From Actinomadura cremea (GTDB taxonomy: Bacteria > Actinomycetota > Actinomycetes > Streptosporangiales > Streptosporangiaceae), in NCBI RefSeq assembly GCF_014648495.1, contig NZ_BMRF01000009.1:124001-188000 (forward strand): a stretch of 64,000 nucleotides of DNA. The letters are read 5' to 3'. A model generated the notes under the pieces. It was not told the DNA's origin. It saw only the letters and a list, made by a program, of their open reading frames with translations, and ran no database searches. Below are positions 16,958 to 26,412 of the stretch, one piece after another; position 1 is the stretch's first letter, and each line of letters begins with the position of its first letter. The position numbers and the translations under genes are program-made.

Positions 16958-18205
16958 ATGCCCGAAGCGCAGTCCCCCCGGGTCGTCGTGACCGGGATCG
17001 GGGTCATCTCCAGCATCGGCGTCGGCCGGGACGACTTCCTGGCCGCCCTGCGGGCCGGAGACTGCGGCGCCTCGCCGATCAGCGGGTTCGACACCACCGG
17101 CTTCCGGTACGCGCGGGCCTACGAGGTGCACGGCTTCGACCCCGAGACGTGCCTCCGGCGGATCGAACCCGGACGGTTCGGCAAGGTCTCGGCCCAGGCG
17201 GCGGCCGCCGCGCGGATGGCCGCGGACGACGCCGCGCTCGACCCGGGGGACGCGCGCGGCGTCGTCGCGGTCGGCACCACCTGCGGCGAGTCGCTCGACG
17301 TGGACGCGCTCACCGGGAGCGAGATCGCCGCCGGGCTCGGCGGCCTTCCCGCCGCGCGCGCCGCCCGGGTCCATCCCGCCCGGCTTCCCGTCGCGGTCGC
17401 GGTCGAACTCGGGCTGTCGAACGTGGAGCCCGTGACCGTCCCGACCGTGTGCGCCGCGGGCACCTACGCGGTGGGGTACGCGCTCGACGCCCTGCGGCAC
17501 GGGGACGCCGAGTTCGCCGTGTGCGGCGGCGCCGACTCGGTCGGCCGGATGGCGTTCGCCGGCTTCTACCGGCTGCGGGCGTGGGCCCCGGAGAAGTGCA
17601 TGCCCTTCGACCTGAACCGCAACGGGTTCATGTTCGGCGAGGGCGCCGGGATGCTCGTGCTGGAGACGCTGGAACGCGCGCGGCGGCGCGGCGCGCGGAT
17701 CCTGGCGGAGGTCGCCGGCTTCGGCCTCAACTGCGACGCCGACCACCCCACCCGCCCCCGGCGCGACCGCGTCGGCCGGTGCGTGACCGACGCGCTGCGC
17801 GACGCGGGCGCGGCGCCGTCCGAGGTGGACGTGGTCTTCGCCCACGGAACCGGGACGAAGATCAACGACTCGATGGAGTCGGCCGTGTTCCTGGACGTCT
17901 TCGGCCCCGCACCGCCGCCCGTCACGGCGCTCAAGTCGATGATCGGGCACACCCAGGGGGCCGCGGGCGCGCACGCCTGCATCGCCGCCGTGCTGGCCAT
18001 GACCCACGGGTTCATCCCCCCGACGGTCAACTGGACCGCGCCCGATCCCGAGTGTCCCGTCGACTGCGTGCCCGGAACGGCGCGGGCCGCACGGGTCCGG
18101 ACGGCCGTGGTCAACTCCCTCGGCGTCGGGGGCAACAACGCGGCGGTCGTCCTGCGCGCCGCCGAGTCCCTTCCCGAGCGGACCGCCGAGGGGCGTCCGG
18201 CGTGA
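16958..18205 (+). CDS. Beta-ketoacyl-ACP synthase, KS-alpha of a type II-like PKS
   Basis: A 415-residue FabF-type ketosynthase. ATG 16958 has AGGAG nine bases upstream; an in-frame upstream start lacks one. The catalytic set is complete: Cys165 in VPTVCAAGTY, His296 in AHGTGTKIND, and His331 in SMIGHTQGAAGA. The next gene is a smaller KS-like partner without active-site Cys and overlaps it by four bases (GTGA), the standard KS-alpha/KS-beta arrangement of type II polyketide and polyene synthases. The single ACP at 9242 is the likely partner. It should perform decarboxylative chain elongation. Confidence 0.9.
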   Translation: MPEAQSPRVVVTGIGVISSIGVGRDDFLAALRAGDCGASPISGFDTTGFRYARAYEVHGFDPETCLRRIEPGRFGKVSAQAAAAARMAADDAALDPGDARGVVAVGTTCGESLDVDALTGSEIAAGLGGLPAARAARVHPARLPVAVAVELGLSNVEPVTVPTVCAAGTYAVGYALDALRHGDAEFAVCGGADSVGRMAFAGFYRLRAWAPEKCMPFDLNRNGFMFGEGAGMLVLETLERARRRGARILAEVAGFGLNCDADHPTRPRRDRVGRCVTDALRDAGAAPSEVDVVFAHGTGTKINDSMESAVFLDVFGPAPPPVTALKSMIGHTQGAAGAHACIAAVLAMTHGFIPPTVNWTAPDPECPVDCVPGTARAARVRTAVVNSLGVGGNNAAVVLRAAESLPERTAEGRPA

Positions 18206-19251
18206 CGGTCGTCATCTCCGGCATGGCCCTGATGAGCCCGGCGGGCATCGGCGTCGACGCGTTCCGCGACGCGCTGCGCGGCGGGACCGCGCTCGCCGCG
18301 GCCGCCGTCGAGGACTTCCGCACCGAGCCCCCCGCGGGAGCCGGCCGCCCCGTCCGGCTGATCGACCGGCCGTCGGCCATGGCCGTCGCGACGATCGCGG
18401 ACCTCCTGCGCCCGGACGTCCTGGCCGCGCGCCCGCCGCACCGGCGGGCGCTCGTCCTCGGCAGCGGCGCCGCCGGGATCGACCAGTCGATGGCCCTCAC
18501 GCGGGACTCGCTGACCCGGCCGCGGCCCGACAACGTCAACCCCGCGCTCGTCCCGGCCTGCGTCATGAACTACGCGAGCGGGCAGGCGGCGATCGCCTTC
18601 GACCTGCAGGGACCGAACGCGACGGTGACGGCGGGCCGGGCCACCGGCCTGGCCGCGCTGCAGTACGCGCGGCGGCTGCTCGTCCGCGACCGGGCCGACG
18701 CCGTGGTGTGCGGCGCCTACGAGGACGTGAACCCGCGGCGGGCCGCGATCGCCGCCGCGGCGGGACGCGCGTCCCGGGTCGCCGAGGGATGCTGCGCCTT
18801 CCTGGTCGAGCGCGCGGAGGCCGCACGCGCCGCCGGGCGTCCGCCGCTCGCGGAGGTCCTGGCGGTGGAGAGCGGCGTGTTCGGGTCGTCGCGCGACGCG
18901 ACGCGCGTGCTCGACGGCGCGGTCCGCCGCGCGCTCCGGTCCGCCGGCGCGGAGCCCGGCGACGTCGGACGCCTCGTGCCCTCGGCGGACGAGGCCGTCC
19001 CGCCGTCGGTGCCGCCGCCGTCCGCCTCGCCGTCGCGCGTCCGCATCGTCCGGCCCGCGCGGGTCATCGGGGACACCTTCGGCGCCATGGCGGCGTTCCA
19101 GGTGGCCGCCGCGATCGTCGAGACGGACGGGAGCCCCGAGCGCGACTCCCGGTGCGACCCCCGGCTCGACCTGGCGCTGGTCACCACGCTCGACCCCGAC
19201 GGGCACGCCTGGTGCTGCCTGCTGCGGACGCACCGACGAAGGAGAGCATGA
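18202..19251 (+). CDS. Chain-length factor (KS-beta) with a shortened KS fold
   Basis: A 349-residue KS homologue starting at GTG 18202 inside the KS stop. The N-terminus VVISGMALMSPAGIG and the thiolase-fold strands are clear, but the active-site region reads ATVTAGRATGLAAL, with no Cys, and the HGTGT and NIGH loops are replaced by a Pro/Ser-rich stretch. It is 50-60 residues shorter than typical CLFs. Such proteins dimerise with KS-alpha and set chain length. Substitution of the usual Gln at the dead site hints at a divergent, polyene-type CLF rather than one from an aromatic system. Confidence 0.82.
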   Translation: MTVVISGMALMSPAGIGVDAFRDALRGGTALAAAAVEDFRTEPPAGAGRPVRLIDRPSAMAVATIADLLRPDVLAARPPHRRALVLGSGAAGIDQSMALTRDSLTRPRPDNVNPALVPACVMNYASGQAAIAFDLQGPNATVTAGRATGLAALQYARRLLVRDRADAVVCGAYEDVNPRRAAIAAAAGRASRVAEGCCAFLVERAEAARAAGRPPLAEVLAVESGVFGSSRDATRVLDGAVRRALRSAGAEPGDVGRLVPSADEAVPPSVPPPSASPSRVRIVRPARVIGDTFGAMAAFQVAAAIVETDGSPERDSRCDPRLDLALVTTLDPDGHAWCCLLRTHRRRRA

Positions 19252-21662
19252 CAGTGACGGACACGGCGATCGTCGGCATCGACTGCCGCTTCCCCAAGGC
19301 ACCGGACCCGTCGGGGCTGTGGGACCTGATGATGGGCCGCGGCGACGGCGTCACCGAGGTCCCCCGGTCCCGGTGGAACGCCGACGACTACTACGCCCCC
19401 GAGGGCGGGCGCGGCAAGGCCAACACCCGGGACGCCGGCCTCATCGCCGACGCCGACGCCTTCGACCACGACTTCTTCGGGTTCACCCGGGAGGAGGCGG
19501 AGATCACCGACCCGCAGGTCCGCCTGCTGCTGGAATGCGCGTGGCGCGCCCTGGAGGACGCCGCCGTCGACCCGCGCTCGCTCGCCGGGACGCGCACCGG
19601 CGTCTACGTCGGGATCATGGGCTCGGAGTGGACGAACCTGTCCATGACGAGCTTCGGCGGGCTCACCGGCATGACCGGGTCCGGCATCGGCTACGCGATC
19701 ACGGCCAACCGGATCTCCTACCATCTCGACCTGAACGGCCCGAGCGTCGCGCTCGACGCCGCCTGCTCCTCCTCGCTCGTCGCGCTCGACGCGGCGTGCG
19801 CCGCGCTCCGCGCCGGCGTCTGCGACCACGCGCTGGTGGGCGCGGCGAACCTGCTCCTCACCCCGGCGACCGGCATCTACTTCGCGCAGGCCGCGGTGGC
19901 CTCCCCGGACGGCCGCTGCAAGCCGTTCAGCACCGACGCCGACGGCATCGTCGCCGCCGAGGGGGTGGCGGTGGTGGTGCTGCGCCGGCTGGAGGACGCC
20001 CTCGCCGACGGGCTGCCGGTCTACGCGGTCGTCAAGGGCGGCGCCGTCAACCACGGCGGGCGCAGCAGCACGGTCACCGCGCCCAACCCGCGGGCGCAGC
20101 AGGCCGTCCTCGCCGAGGCGTACGAGCGCGCGGGGGTCCGGCCGCGGGACGTCGCCTACGTCGAGACGCACGGCACCGGGACCGTACTCGGCGACCGCTT
20201 GGAGGTCCGGTCGCTCGGCAAGGTGCACCGGGTGCCGCGGGAGCGGCCGTGCGCGATCGGCTCCGTCAAGGGCAACATCGGGCACGCCGAAGGGGCCTCG
20301 GGCCTAGCGGGCCTCATCAAGGTCGCGCTCTCCCTCCACCACCGCGTCGTCCCGCCGAGCCGCTTCGCCGAGAGCGAGAACCCGCGGCTCCGGCTCGCGG
20401 CGAACGGGCTCGAGCTGGTCAAGGAGCCGATGCCGCTCCCCGCGGGCCCGGTGATCGCCGGGGTGAGCAGCTTCGGCCTCGGCGGGACGAACGCGCACAT
20501 CGTCCTCGGCAGCGCCCCCGAGGAGGCGTGCCGCCCGTGTCCCGACGACGACGGAGGCGCCGTCGGCGGCGGCGTGCTGACGGTCTCCGCGCCGGACGTC
20601 GCCGGGCTGCGGCGCGCCGTGCGGCTGCTGGCCGGAGACGTCGCGGCGCGACCGGCCGGACTGCTCGCGGCGGCGAGCTGGACGTCCAACAGGGTCAAGG
20701 CGTCCGGGCCGGTGCGCTTCGCCGTCCCGGTCGAGGACCGCGAACAGGCCCTCGCGGTGCTCGACCGGGCGGCCGGGGACGACGCGGTGCTCGCCGGGCT
20801 GTCGGGGCGCGCCGGGCGGCGGCCGCGGGTGGGCTGGATCGTCCGCGCGGACGACGACCGGAACCCCGACCGGGGGACGGACGGCATGTACGAGCGGTGC
20901 CCGCCGTACCGGCGCGCGCTCGACGACCTCGACGCGGCGCTGCGGCCGCACCTCGGCTGGTCCGTCCGCGACGCGCTCGCGTCCCGCGCGGCTCCGTCCG
21001 ACGTGGACGTGGACGGGGACGGCGACGGGGAGGCGGTCGCGTTCGCCACCGCCTGGACGCTCGGGCGCGCGCTGCTCGACCTCGGCGTCACCCCCGCCTG
21101 GATGGCGGGGGAGGGGATCGGCGAGTACGTGGTCGCGGCGCTCGCCGGGACGCTGGCACCGGACGAGGCGTGGCGGCTGGCGGCGGCCCGGGACGCCGGC
21201 GCCGATTCCGCCGGGCCCGCGCGCCGTCGCGCGGACGTCCCGGTCTACTCCGGCGGGCACGGCGGGCGGCTGGACGACGAGGCGCCGGGCACCGCGTTCC
21301 CGGCCGCGACCGGCGCCCGGTTCGACGAGGCGCTCGCCGCGGCGATGGCGACGGACCCGACGCACGTGGTCGAGCTGGGAGGCGGACCCGGGGGACTCCG
21401 GCTGTTCGCCTGCCCGCGGGACGGCGGCGCACCGGCCGGCGAGGGACTGCCGGGCGTCGTCGCGGCGCTCTACCGCGACGGGCTGGACCCGGACTGGGAC
21501 GCGCTGTACGACCCGGCCGTGCGCGTCCGGCAGCGGCTCTCGCCGTACGCGTTCGCCGTCACCGGCCGGTTCTGGTGGAACCGGCCCCCTGGCGACGGGG
21601 ACGGCGGCGGTGACCTCGCCGCGTCCGTCGCCCGGCCCGACCCCGCCGGGGGACGCGCGTGA
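19248..21662 (+). CDS. Modular-type ketosynthase fused to an inactive acyltransferase (KS-AT0)
   Basis: An 804-residue protein, ATG 19248 with AAGGAGAGC before it and ATGA overlap with the CLF. Residues 5-425 form a type I KS with Cys173 in DAACSSS, His308 in THGTGT and His346 in GNIGHAEG, all intact; DRLEV replaces the usual DPIE. Residues 440-780 follow an AT outline (YRRALDDLDAAL, later SPYAFAVTGRFWW linker), but the nucleophile elbow reads GEGIG at 621-625, so the catalytic Ser is lost. The GQGxQ oxyanion loop is also gone. Acyl units must come from the separate AT at 11963. The residual domain may be structural or a docking surface. Confidence 0.88.
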   Translation: MTVTDTAIVGIDCRFPKAPDPSGLWDLMMGRGDGVTEVPRSRWNADDYYAPEGGRGKANTRDAGLIADADAFDHDFFGFTREEAEITDPQVRLLLECAWRALEDAAVDPRSLAGTRTGVYVGIMGSEWTNLSMTSFGGLTGMTGSGIGYAITANRISYHLDLNGPSVALDAACSSSLVALDAACAALRAGVCDHALVGAANLLLTPATGIYFAQAAVASPDGRCKPFSTDADGIVAAEGVAVVVLRRLEDALADGLPVYAVVKGGAVNHGGRSSTVTAPNPRAQQAVLAEAYERAGVRPRDVAYVETHGTGTVLGDRLEVRSLGKVHRVPRERPCAIGSVKGNIGHAEGASGLAGLIKVALSLHHRVVPPSRFAESENPRLRLAANGLELVKEPMPLPAGPVIAGVSSFGLGGTNAHIVLGSAPEEACRPCPDDDGGAVGGGVLTVSAPDVAGLRRAVRLLAGDVAARPAGLLAAASWTSNRVKASGPVRFAVPVEDREQALAVLDRAAGDDAVLAGLSGRAGRRPRVGWIVRADDDRNPDRGTDGMYERCPPYRRALDDLDAALRPHLGWSVRDALASRAAPSDVDVDGDGDGEAVAFATAWTLGRALLDLGVTPAWMAGEGIGEYVVAALAGTLAPDEAWRLAAARDAGADSAGPARRRADVPVYSGGHGGRLDDEAPGTAFPAATGARFDEALAAAMATDPTHVVELGGGPGGLRLFACPRDGGAPAGEGLPGVVAALYRDGLDPDWDALYDPAVRVRQRLSPYAFAVTGRFWWNRPPGDGDGGGDLAASVARPDPAGGRA

Positions 21663-22363
21663 GCCGGTCCGTCCTCGTCACCGGCGGCAACCGGGGCCTC
21701 GGCCTGACGATCGCCCGTGCGTTCGCCGCCGCGGGCGACCGGGTGGCGGTGACCCACCGGGGATCCGGCGCCCCCGCCGGCCTGCTCGGCGTGCGGTGCG
21801 ACGTCACCGACCCGGGCCAGGTCGCGGCGGCGTTCGAGGAGATCAGGGCGGCGCACGGCGCGGTGGAGGTCCTGGTCTCCAACGCCGGGATCACCGAGGA
21901 CGCGCTGATCATGCGGATGCGCGAGGAGGCGTTCACCCGGGTCGTCGACGTCAACCTGACCGGTGCGTTCCGGGTGGCGCGGGCGGCGGTGACCGACATG
22001 CTCCGGATGCGCCACGGCAGGATGATCTTCATCTCCTCCGTCACCGGGCTGAAGGGCGTGCCGGGCCAGGTCAACTACGCCGCGAGCAAGGCGGGGCTCA
22101 TCGGGCTCGCCCGGACGCTCGCCCGCGAGGTGGCCTCCCGGGGCGTCACCGCCAACGTGATCGCGCCCGGCCTCCTCGAGACCGACCTGACCCGCGGGCT
22201 GCCCGCCCGCTACCGGGACCGGATGATCGGCGAGGTGCCGCTCGGCCGGCCCGCGACGCTGGACGAGGTCGCGTCCGCGGTGATCTGGCTCGCCTCCGAC
22301 GGCGCGTCCGCGGTGACCGGCCAAGTGATTCACGTGGACGGCGGTGGCAGCCTCGGCCACTGA
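21659..22363 (+). CDS. 3-Ketoacyl-ACP reductase (FabG-type SDR)
   Basis: A 234-residue short-chain reductase starting at GTG 21659, overlapping the KS-AT0 stop (GTGA). It has the NADPH motif TGGNRGLG (8-15), the NAG at 75-77 and the catalytic Ser127, Tyr140 and Lys144 (YAASK). It ends in the usual VDGGGSLGH. It should reduce the beta-keto group after each or selected extension rounds. No dehydratase or enoyl reductase gene was found in this part of the cluster, so polyene formation would need an enzyme encoded elsewhere or to the left of the window. Confidence 0.9.
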   Translation: MSRSVLVTGGNRGLGLTIARAFAAAGDRVAVTHRGSGAPAGLLGVRCDVTDPGQVAAAFEEIRAAHGAVEVLVSNAGITEDALIMRMREEAFTRVVDVNLTGAFRVARAAVTDMLRMRHGRMIFISSVTGLKGVPGQVNYAASKAGLIGLARTLAREVASRGVTANVIAPGLLETDLTRGLPARYRDRMIGEVPLGRPATLDEVASAVIWLASDGASAVTGQVIHVDGGGSLGH

Positions 22364-23213
22364 ATGCCGGGCGCCGGCAAGGACCGCGCACATGATCATT
22401 CAGCGGCCCATTGGACCCTTTTACGTAAAGTAAACAACGCGCTACCGTATGCTACAGTTCTGCCCTTGGGTGGGCAGGTCGAGCCATGGCCGGCCTGCTC
22501 GCCACGCACATGCTCCCACCCACAAGCCGAGAGACGGGGACTCGCCTTGGGTGTGCTTTCCATAGGCAGAAACACGGCATCCGAGCCCGCGCGGCCGATT
22601 TCACCGGCGGGTCCGGTTCCGAGCATTTCGACGCCCGCCATTCTTGTGGCGGCACCGGGGATATGGCATTGGCTTCCCGGCGCCACCGTGATCTCACCGC
22701 CAGGCCAGACATCGCCGCTCCGCCCGGCGGGCGGAACCCGTGACCGCCGGGCGGTGGCCGCCCGCGCCGGGCGGGGCCTCGCCCTCCCCGTCCCGATCGA
22801 GGCGGCGCCGTCCGGCCGGGGCGTTCCGCCCCCGGCCGGTGACACCCGCGGGTGCTCGCCTCCGCCCGTCCGGTCCCCGCAGGCATCGCCTCCGCACGCC
22901 CCGCCCCCGCGCATCCCGCCCCGGCACGCCTCGTGCCCGCACGCCTCCCGCCCGGACGGAGATCCGGACGGCCGGAGCGGGACGGGAGGTCCCGCGAGGT
23001 CGCCGGGCTGACACCGGCCGGCGCGCCTGCGCGCGGGCCGGCGCCGCGGCACCGTCGCCGACCCGCCCGGTCGGCGGGCCGTCCGCCCCGCATCCGTCCC
23101 TGAGTACCGGTCAACAAGAGAACGCCATGGAGGGGGCACCCCGACCATCGGCCGTCCCGTCGGACGGCTACCGATGGGCCCGCCACCTGTCGAGAGGTAG
23201 GTGTCGCAGGTTC
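22364..23213. other. 850-bp non-coding region upstream of the SARP regulator
   Basis: No reading frame here shows protein-like composition. The first part holds an AT-rich island (about 22388-22460) with the 10-bp palindrome TTTACGTAAA at 22420-22429, ATGATCAT at 22392-22399, a -10-like TATGCT at 22448-22453, and a small hairpin CTGCCC-TTGGGT-GGGCAG at 22460-22477. The second part (about 22740-23100) is a C/G-rich, Pro/Arg/Ala low-complexity stretch. It most likely contains the SARP promoter and a long untranslated leader, or the decayed remains of a gene. Confidence 0.5.
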
Positions 23214-26200
23214 ATGCCACCGAGAAGCGACGATTCAGTCGCTCGGACGGACAGTGTTTCCTTCCGGGTGCTCGGCCGGCTCTCCGTCGCCGTCGGCAGC
23301 ACGCCCGTGGCGCTGCCGCGCTCGCAGGTCCTCCAGGGGCTCCTCGGCGCGCTGCTCCTCGCCCAGGGCGAGCCCCTGCGCATCGAACGGCTCACCCGGC
23401 TGGTGTGGGCGGACCGGGCGGAGATGACGAGCCGGGAATCGGTCCACGTCGGCGTCTCCCGCCTGCGCAAATGGCTGGGACGGGCCGGCGGCGGCTGCCC
23501 GGCGATCGGTTACGAGGACGGCTACCGGCTGGTGGTCGCGGACGCCGACCTGGACCTCCACCGGTTCAGGTCGCTGGCCGACCAGGCGCGCGCGCTGGAC
23601 GAGCCGGAGCGCCGCGCCGCGCTGCTGCTGTCCGCACTCGAACTGCGGCGCGGGCCGGTTCTGGACGGGCTGGACCACCTCGACCGCACCGACGTCCTCG
23701 TGCGCTCCGTCGAGCAGGACGTCCGCGAGGCGGTGATGAACCTCGCGTCGATGCCCGCGCACATCGCCGCGCCCGACCGCGCGATCGCCGCGGTCCGCGC
23801 GCTGACCGAGGAACTGCCGTTCGACGAGCCGCTGCACGCGGCGCTGATCGAGCTGCTGGCGTCCAACGGCTGGCCCGCCGCGGCCCTGATGACCTACCAC
23901 CAGCTCAGCGACCGGCTCCTGGAGGAACTCGGCGTCGATCCGAGCGAGCAGGTGCAGGCCGCGTACCTGCGCGTGCTGGCCGAGGACGGGCCGGTCGGCA
24001 CGGCCGCGCCGCCGCGGGCGGCGCCGCCCGCCCCCATGCCGGTGCCCGCCCAGCTGCCGCCGGACATCCCCGACTTCACGGGCCGCGCCGACGAGATCGC
24101 GCAGATCATCGAGAGCCTGGTCGGCACCGCGGGCGGGCGGCGGACGGTCGCCGTGACCACGGTGACGGGGATGGGGGGCATCGGGAAGACCGCCCTGGCC
24201 GTGCGCGTCGCCCACGCGCTGACCGCCGCGTTCCCCGACGGGCAGCTCTACGTCGACCTGCGCGGCGAGGGCGGCGTCCCGATCGAGCCCGCCGAGGTCC
24301 TCGGCCGGTTCCTGCACGCCCTCGGCATGAGCGGTTCGGGGATCCCGCCCACCCTCGCCGAGCGGACGGCGCTCTTCCGCAGCCGCGTCGCGAACCGCAG
24401 GATCCTCGTGGTCCTGGACGACTCGGCGAGCGAGGACCAGGTCCGGCCGCTCCTCCCGGGCTCTCCCGGCACCGCCGTGCTGATCACCGGCCGCCGCAGG
24501 CTCATCGGGCTGGAGGGCGCGACCCACCTGACCCTCGACACCCTGCCGCCGCCGCAGGCCGTCGAACTGCTCAGCCGGATCGTCGGGGAGCGGCGGGTCG
24601 CCGCCGAACCGGACAGCGCCGAGGAGATCACGCGGCTGTGCGGCCGCATGCCGCTGGCCGTCCGGATCGTCGGCGCCCGGCTGGTCGGCCGCCCGCAGTG
24701 GACGCTGGCCCATCTCGTCGAGGTGCTGCGCGACGGGCGGAGCCGGCTGGACGAACTGGTCGTCGGCGACCTGGCGGTCCGGGCGAGCCTGGAGACGAGC
24801 TACCGTCCCCTGCCGCGCGCGACCCGGCGGGCGTTCCGGATGATCGGGCTGCTGGACGTCCCCGACTTCGCCGCGTGGACGGTCGCCGCGCTGCTCGGCG
24901 AGCCGCCGGACGAGGTGTGCCCGCACCTGGAGACCCTCATCGACGCGCAGCTGATCAGCGTCGTCGGCACCCGGGCCGTGGACGAGCCGCGTTACCGGGT
25001 CCACGAACTGGTGCGGCTGTACGCGCGGTGGCTGTCGACGGTCGAGGACACGCCCCAGCAGCGGACCGCCGCGCTGGCACGGGCACTGGGGGGCTGGCTG
25101 TGGCTGGCCGAGCGCGCCGCCGACGGCGTCCCCGGGCCCGCCTACGCGACCGTGCACGGCACCGCGCCCCGCTGGCCGATCCCCGTCCGGACGGCCGGGC
25201 GGCTGCTGGCCGATCCCGTCCGGTGGTTCAACGTGGAACTGCCCGCCCTCCTGGTGGCGACCCGGCAGGCGTGCGACCTGGAGATGGACGAACTGGCCTG
25301 GGACCTGGCGGCCTCCCTGGAGAAGTACTGCGACGTGAAGGGCGTCCACGACCCGTGGCGGCGCACGCACGAACGGGCCCTGCGGCTCTGCCGGGCCGCC
25401 CGCAACAAGCGGGGCGAGGCGGTGCTCCTGCGCGGGCTCCTCGAGGTCACGACGTGGACGTCGGAGGACCAGTCCGGGCCGGCCATGGCCACCATGCGGG
25501 AGACGGCCGGCCGGGTGCTGGAGCTGTTCACCGAACTGGGCGACGTGCGGGGCATGGCCGACGCCATGACCGCGATCGCCTGGACCCGGCTGGCCCAGGG
25601 CGACGACGAGGCGGCGCTGACCGCCGCGGAGCGGGCGCTGCGGCTCGCCGAGTCGGCCGACTACCTGGGCGGGCAGGCGCGCGCCCTGCAGATGACGGCC
25701 ATCGCGCACGGCGAGGACCGGCCGTGGGAGGCGCTGCCCCGGCTGGAGCAGGCGCTCAAGATCGCCGAGATGCTGGGCAATCCCCGGCTCAAGGCCACGA
25801 TCGTGCAGTTCCTCGGTGTCGCCCACGCCCTCGTGGGCGACACCGGCACGGGCGAGCGGATGCTCAACGAGGCGGTCGCGATGGCCCGCGAACTCGGCGA
25901 CGCCTACCTCGAGACGTACTCCCTCATCTATCTGGCGAAGCTGTTCACGGCCCTGGGCGACGACCGGGCGGCACCGACCGCGGAGCTGGCCCTCGGCCAC
26001 AGCCGTGCCGGGAACTTCAAGCATCACCTCGCCGAATCGCTCGCCATCCTGGGGGAGCTGCACCTGGGCGCGGGGGACGTTCCCAAGGCCGTCCGCCTGC
26101 TGGACGAGGCGGTGCGCGTGTGGCGCAGCCGCGGATGGCTCTCCTACCTCGCGCGGACGCTCCGCACGTTCGGCCGGGCGCTCGACGCCGCCGGCGACGT

Positions 26201-26264
26201 CGACGGGGCGCGGGCCGCGTGCGCCGAGGCGGACGAGATCAGCCGGAGCATCGGTCAGACGTGA
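23214..26264 (+). CDS. AfsR/SARP-family transcriptional activator with NB-ARC and TPR domains
   Basis: About 1016 residues from ATG 23214; ATG 23127 in the same frame is possible. An OmpR-like winged helix (about residues 14-105, SVSFRVLGRLSVAVG to YEDGYRLV) is followed by the bacterial transcriptional activation domain (about 110-255). Next comes an NB-ARC ATPase with P-loop GMGGIGKT (about 320) and LVVLDDSAS as Walker B, and tetratricopeptide-like helices from about 720 to the end. SARP proteins activate antibiotic clusters by binding direct repeats near -35 boxes. It directly follows the PKS operon and is the most probable pathway activator. Confidence 0.92.
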   Translation: MPPRSDDSVARTDSVSFRVLGRLSVAVGSTPVALPRSQVLQGLLGALLLAQGEPLRIERLTRLVWADRAEMTSRESVHVGVSRLRKWLGRAGGGCPAIGYEDGYRLVVADADLDLHRFRSLADQARALDEPERRAALLLSALELRRGPVLDGLDHLDRTDVLVRSVEQDVREAVMNLASMPAHIAAPDRAIAAVRALTEELPFDEPLHAALIELLASNGWPAAALMTYHQLSDRLLEELGVDPSEQVQAAYLRVLAEDGPVGTAAPPRAAPPAPMPVPAQLPPDIPDFTGRADEIAQIIESLVGTAGGRRTVAVTTVTGMGGIGKTALAVRVAHALTAAFPDGQLYVDLRGEGGVPIEPAEVLGRFLHALGMSGSGIPPTLAERTALFRSRVANRRILVVLDDSASEDQVRPLLPGSPGTAVLITGRRRLIGLEGATHLTLDTLPPPQAVELLSRIVGERRVAAEPDSAEEITRLCGRMPLAVRIVGARLVGRPQWTLAHLVEVLRDGRSRLDELVVGDLAVRASLETSYRPLPRATRRAFRMIGLLDVPDFAAWTVAALLGEPPDEVCPHLETLIDAQLISVVGTRAVDEPRYRVHELVRLYARWLSTVEDTPQQRTAALARALGGWLWLAERAADGVPGPAYATVHGTAPRWPIPVRTAGRLLADPVRWFNVELPALLVATRQACDLEMDELAWDLAASLEKYCDVKGVHDPWRRTHERALRLCRAARNKRGEAVLLRGLLEVTTWTSEDQSGPAMATMRETAGRVLELFTELGDVRGMADAMTAIAWTRLAQGDDEAALTAAERALRLAESADYLGGQARALQMTAIAHGEDRPWEALPRLEQALKIAEMLGNPRLKATIVQFLGVAHALVGDTGTGERMLNEAVAMARELGDAYLETYSLIYLAKLFTALGDDRAAPTAELALGHSRAGNFKHHLAESLAILGELHLGAGDVPKAVRLLDEAVRVWRSRGWLSYLARTLRTFGRALDAAGDVDGARAACAEADEISRSIGQT

Positions 26265-26412
26265 ACGTGCGCGGGCGCGCGCGGGCGCCGCACGCCCGCG
26301 AACGGCCTGTTAGCGAACGGTTAGAGGACGCACGTAGCTTCGGAGCGCAGCGTCTCCCCGCACCGCCGACGTCTCCCCGCACCACCGATGCCCCTGCCCC
26401 TCGAGGTACCAC

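Noticed and set aside
22740-23126. Extension of the SARP protein upstream to 22740
   Set aside because: Residues are low-complexity Pro/Arg/Ser with no SARP homology; the DNA-binding domain begins just after 23214.
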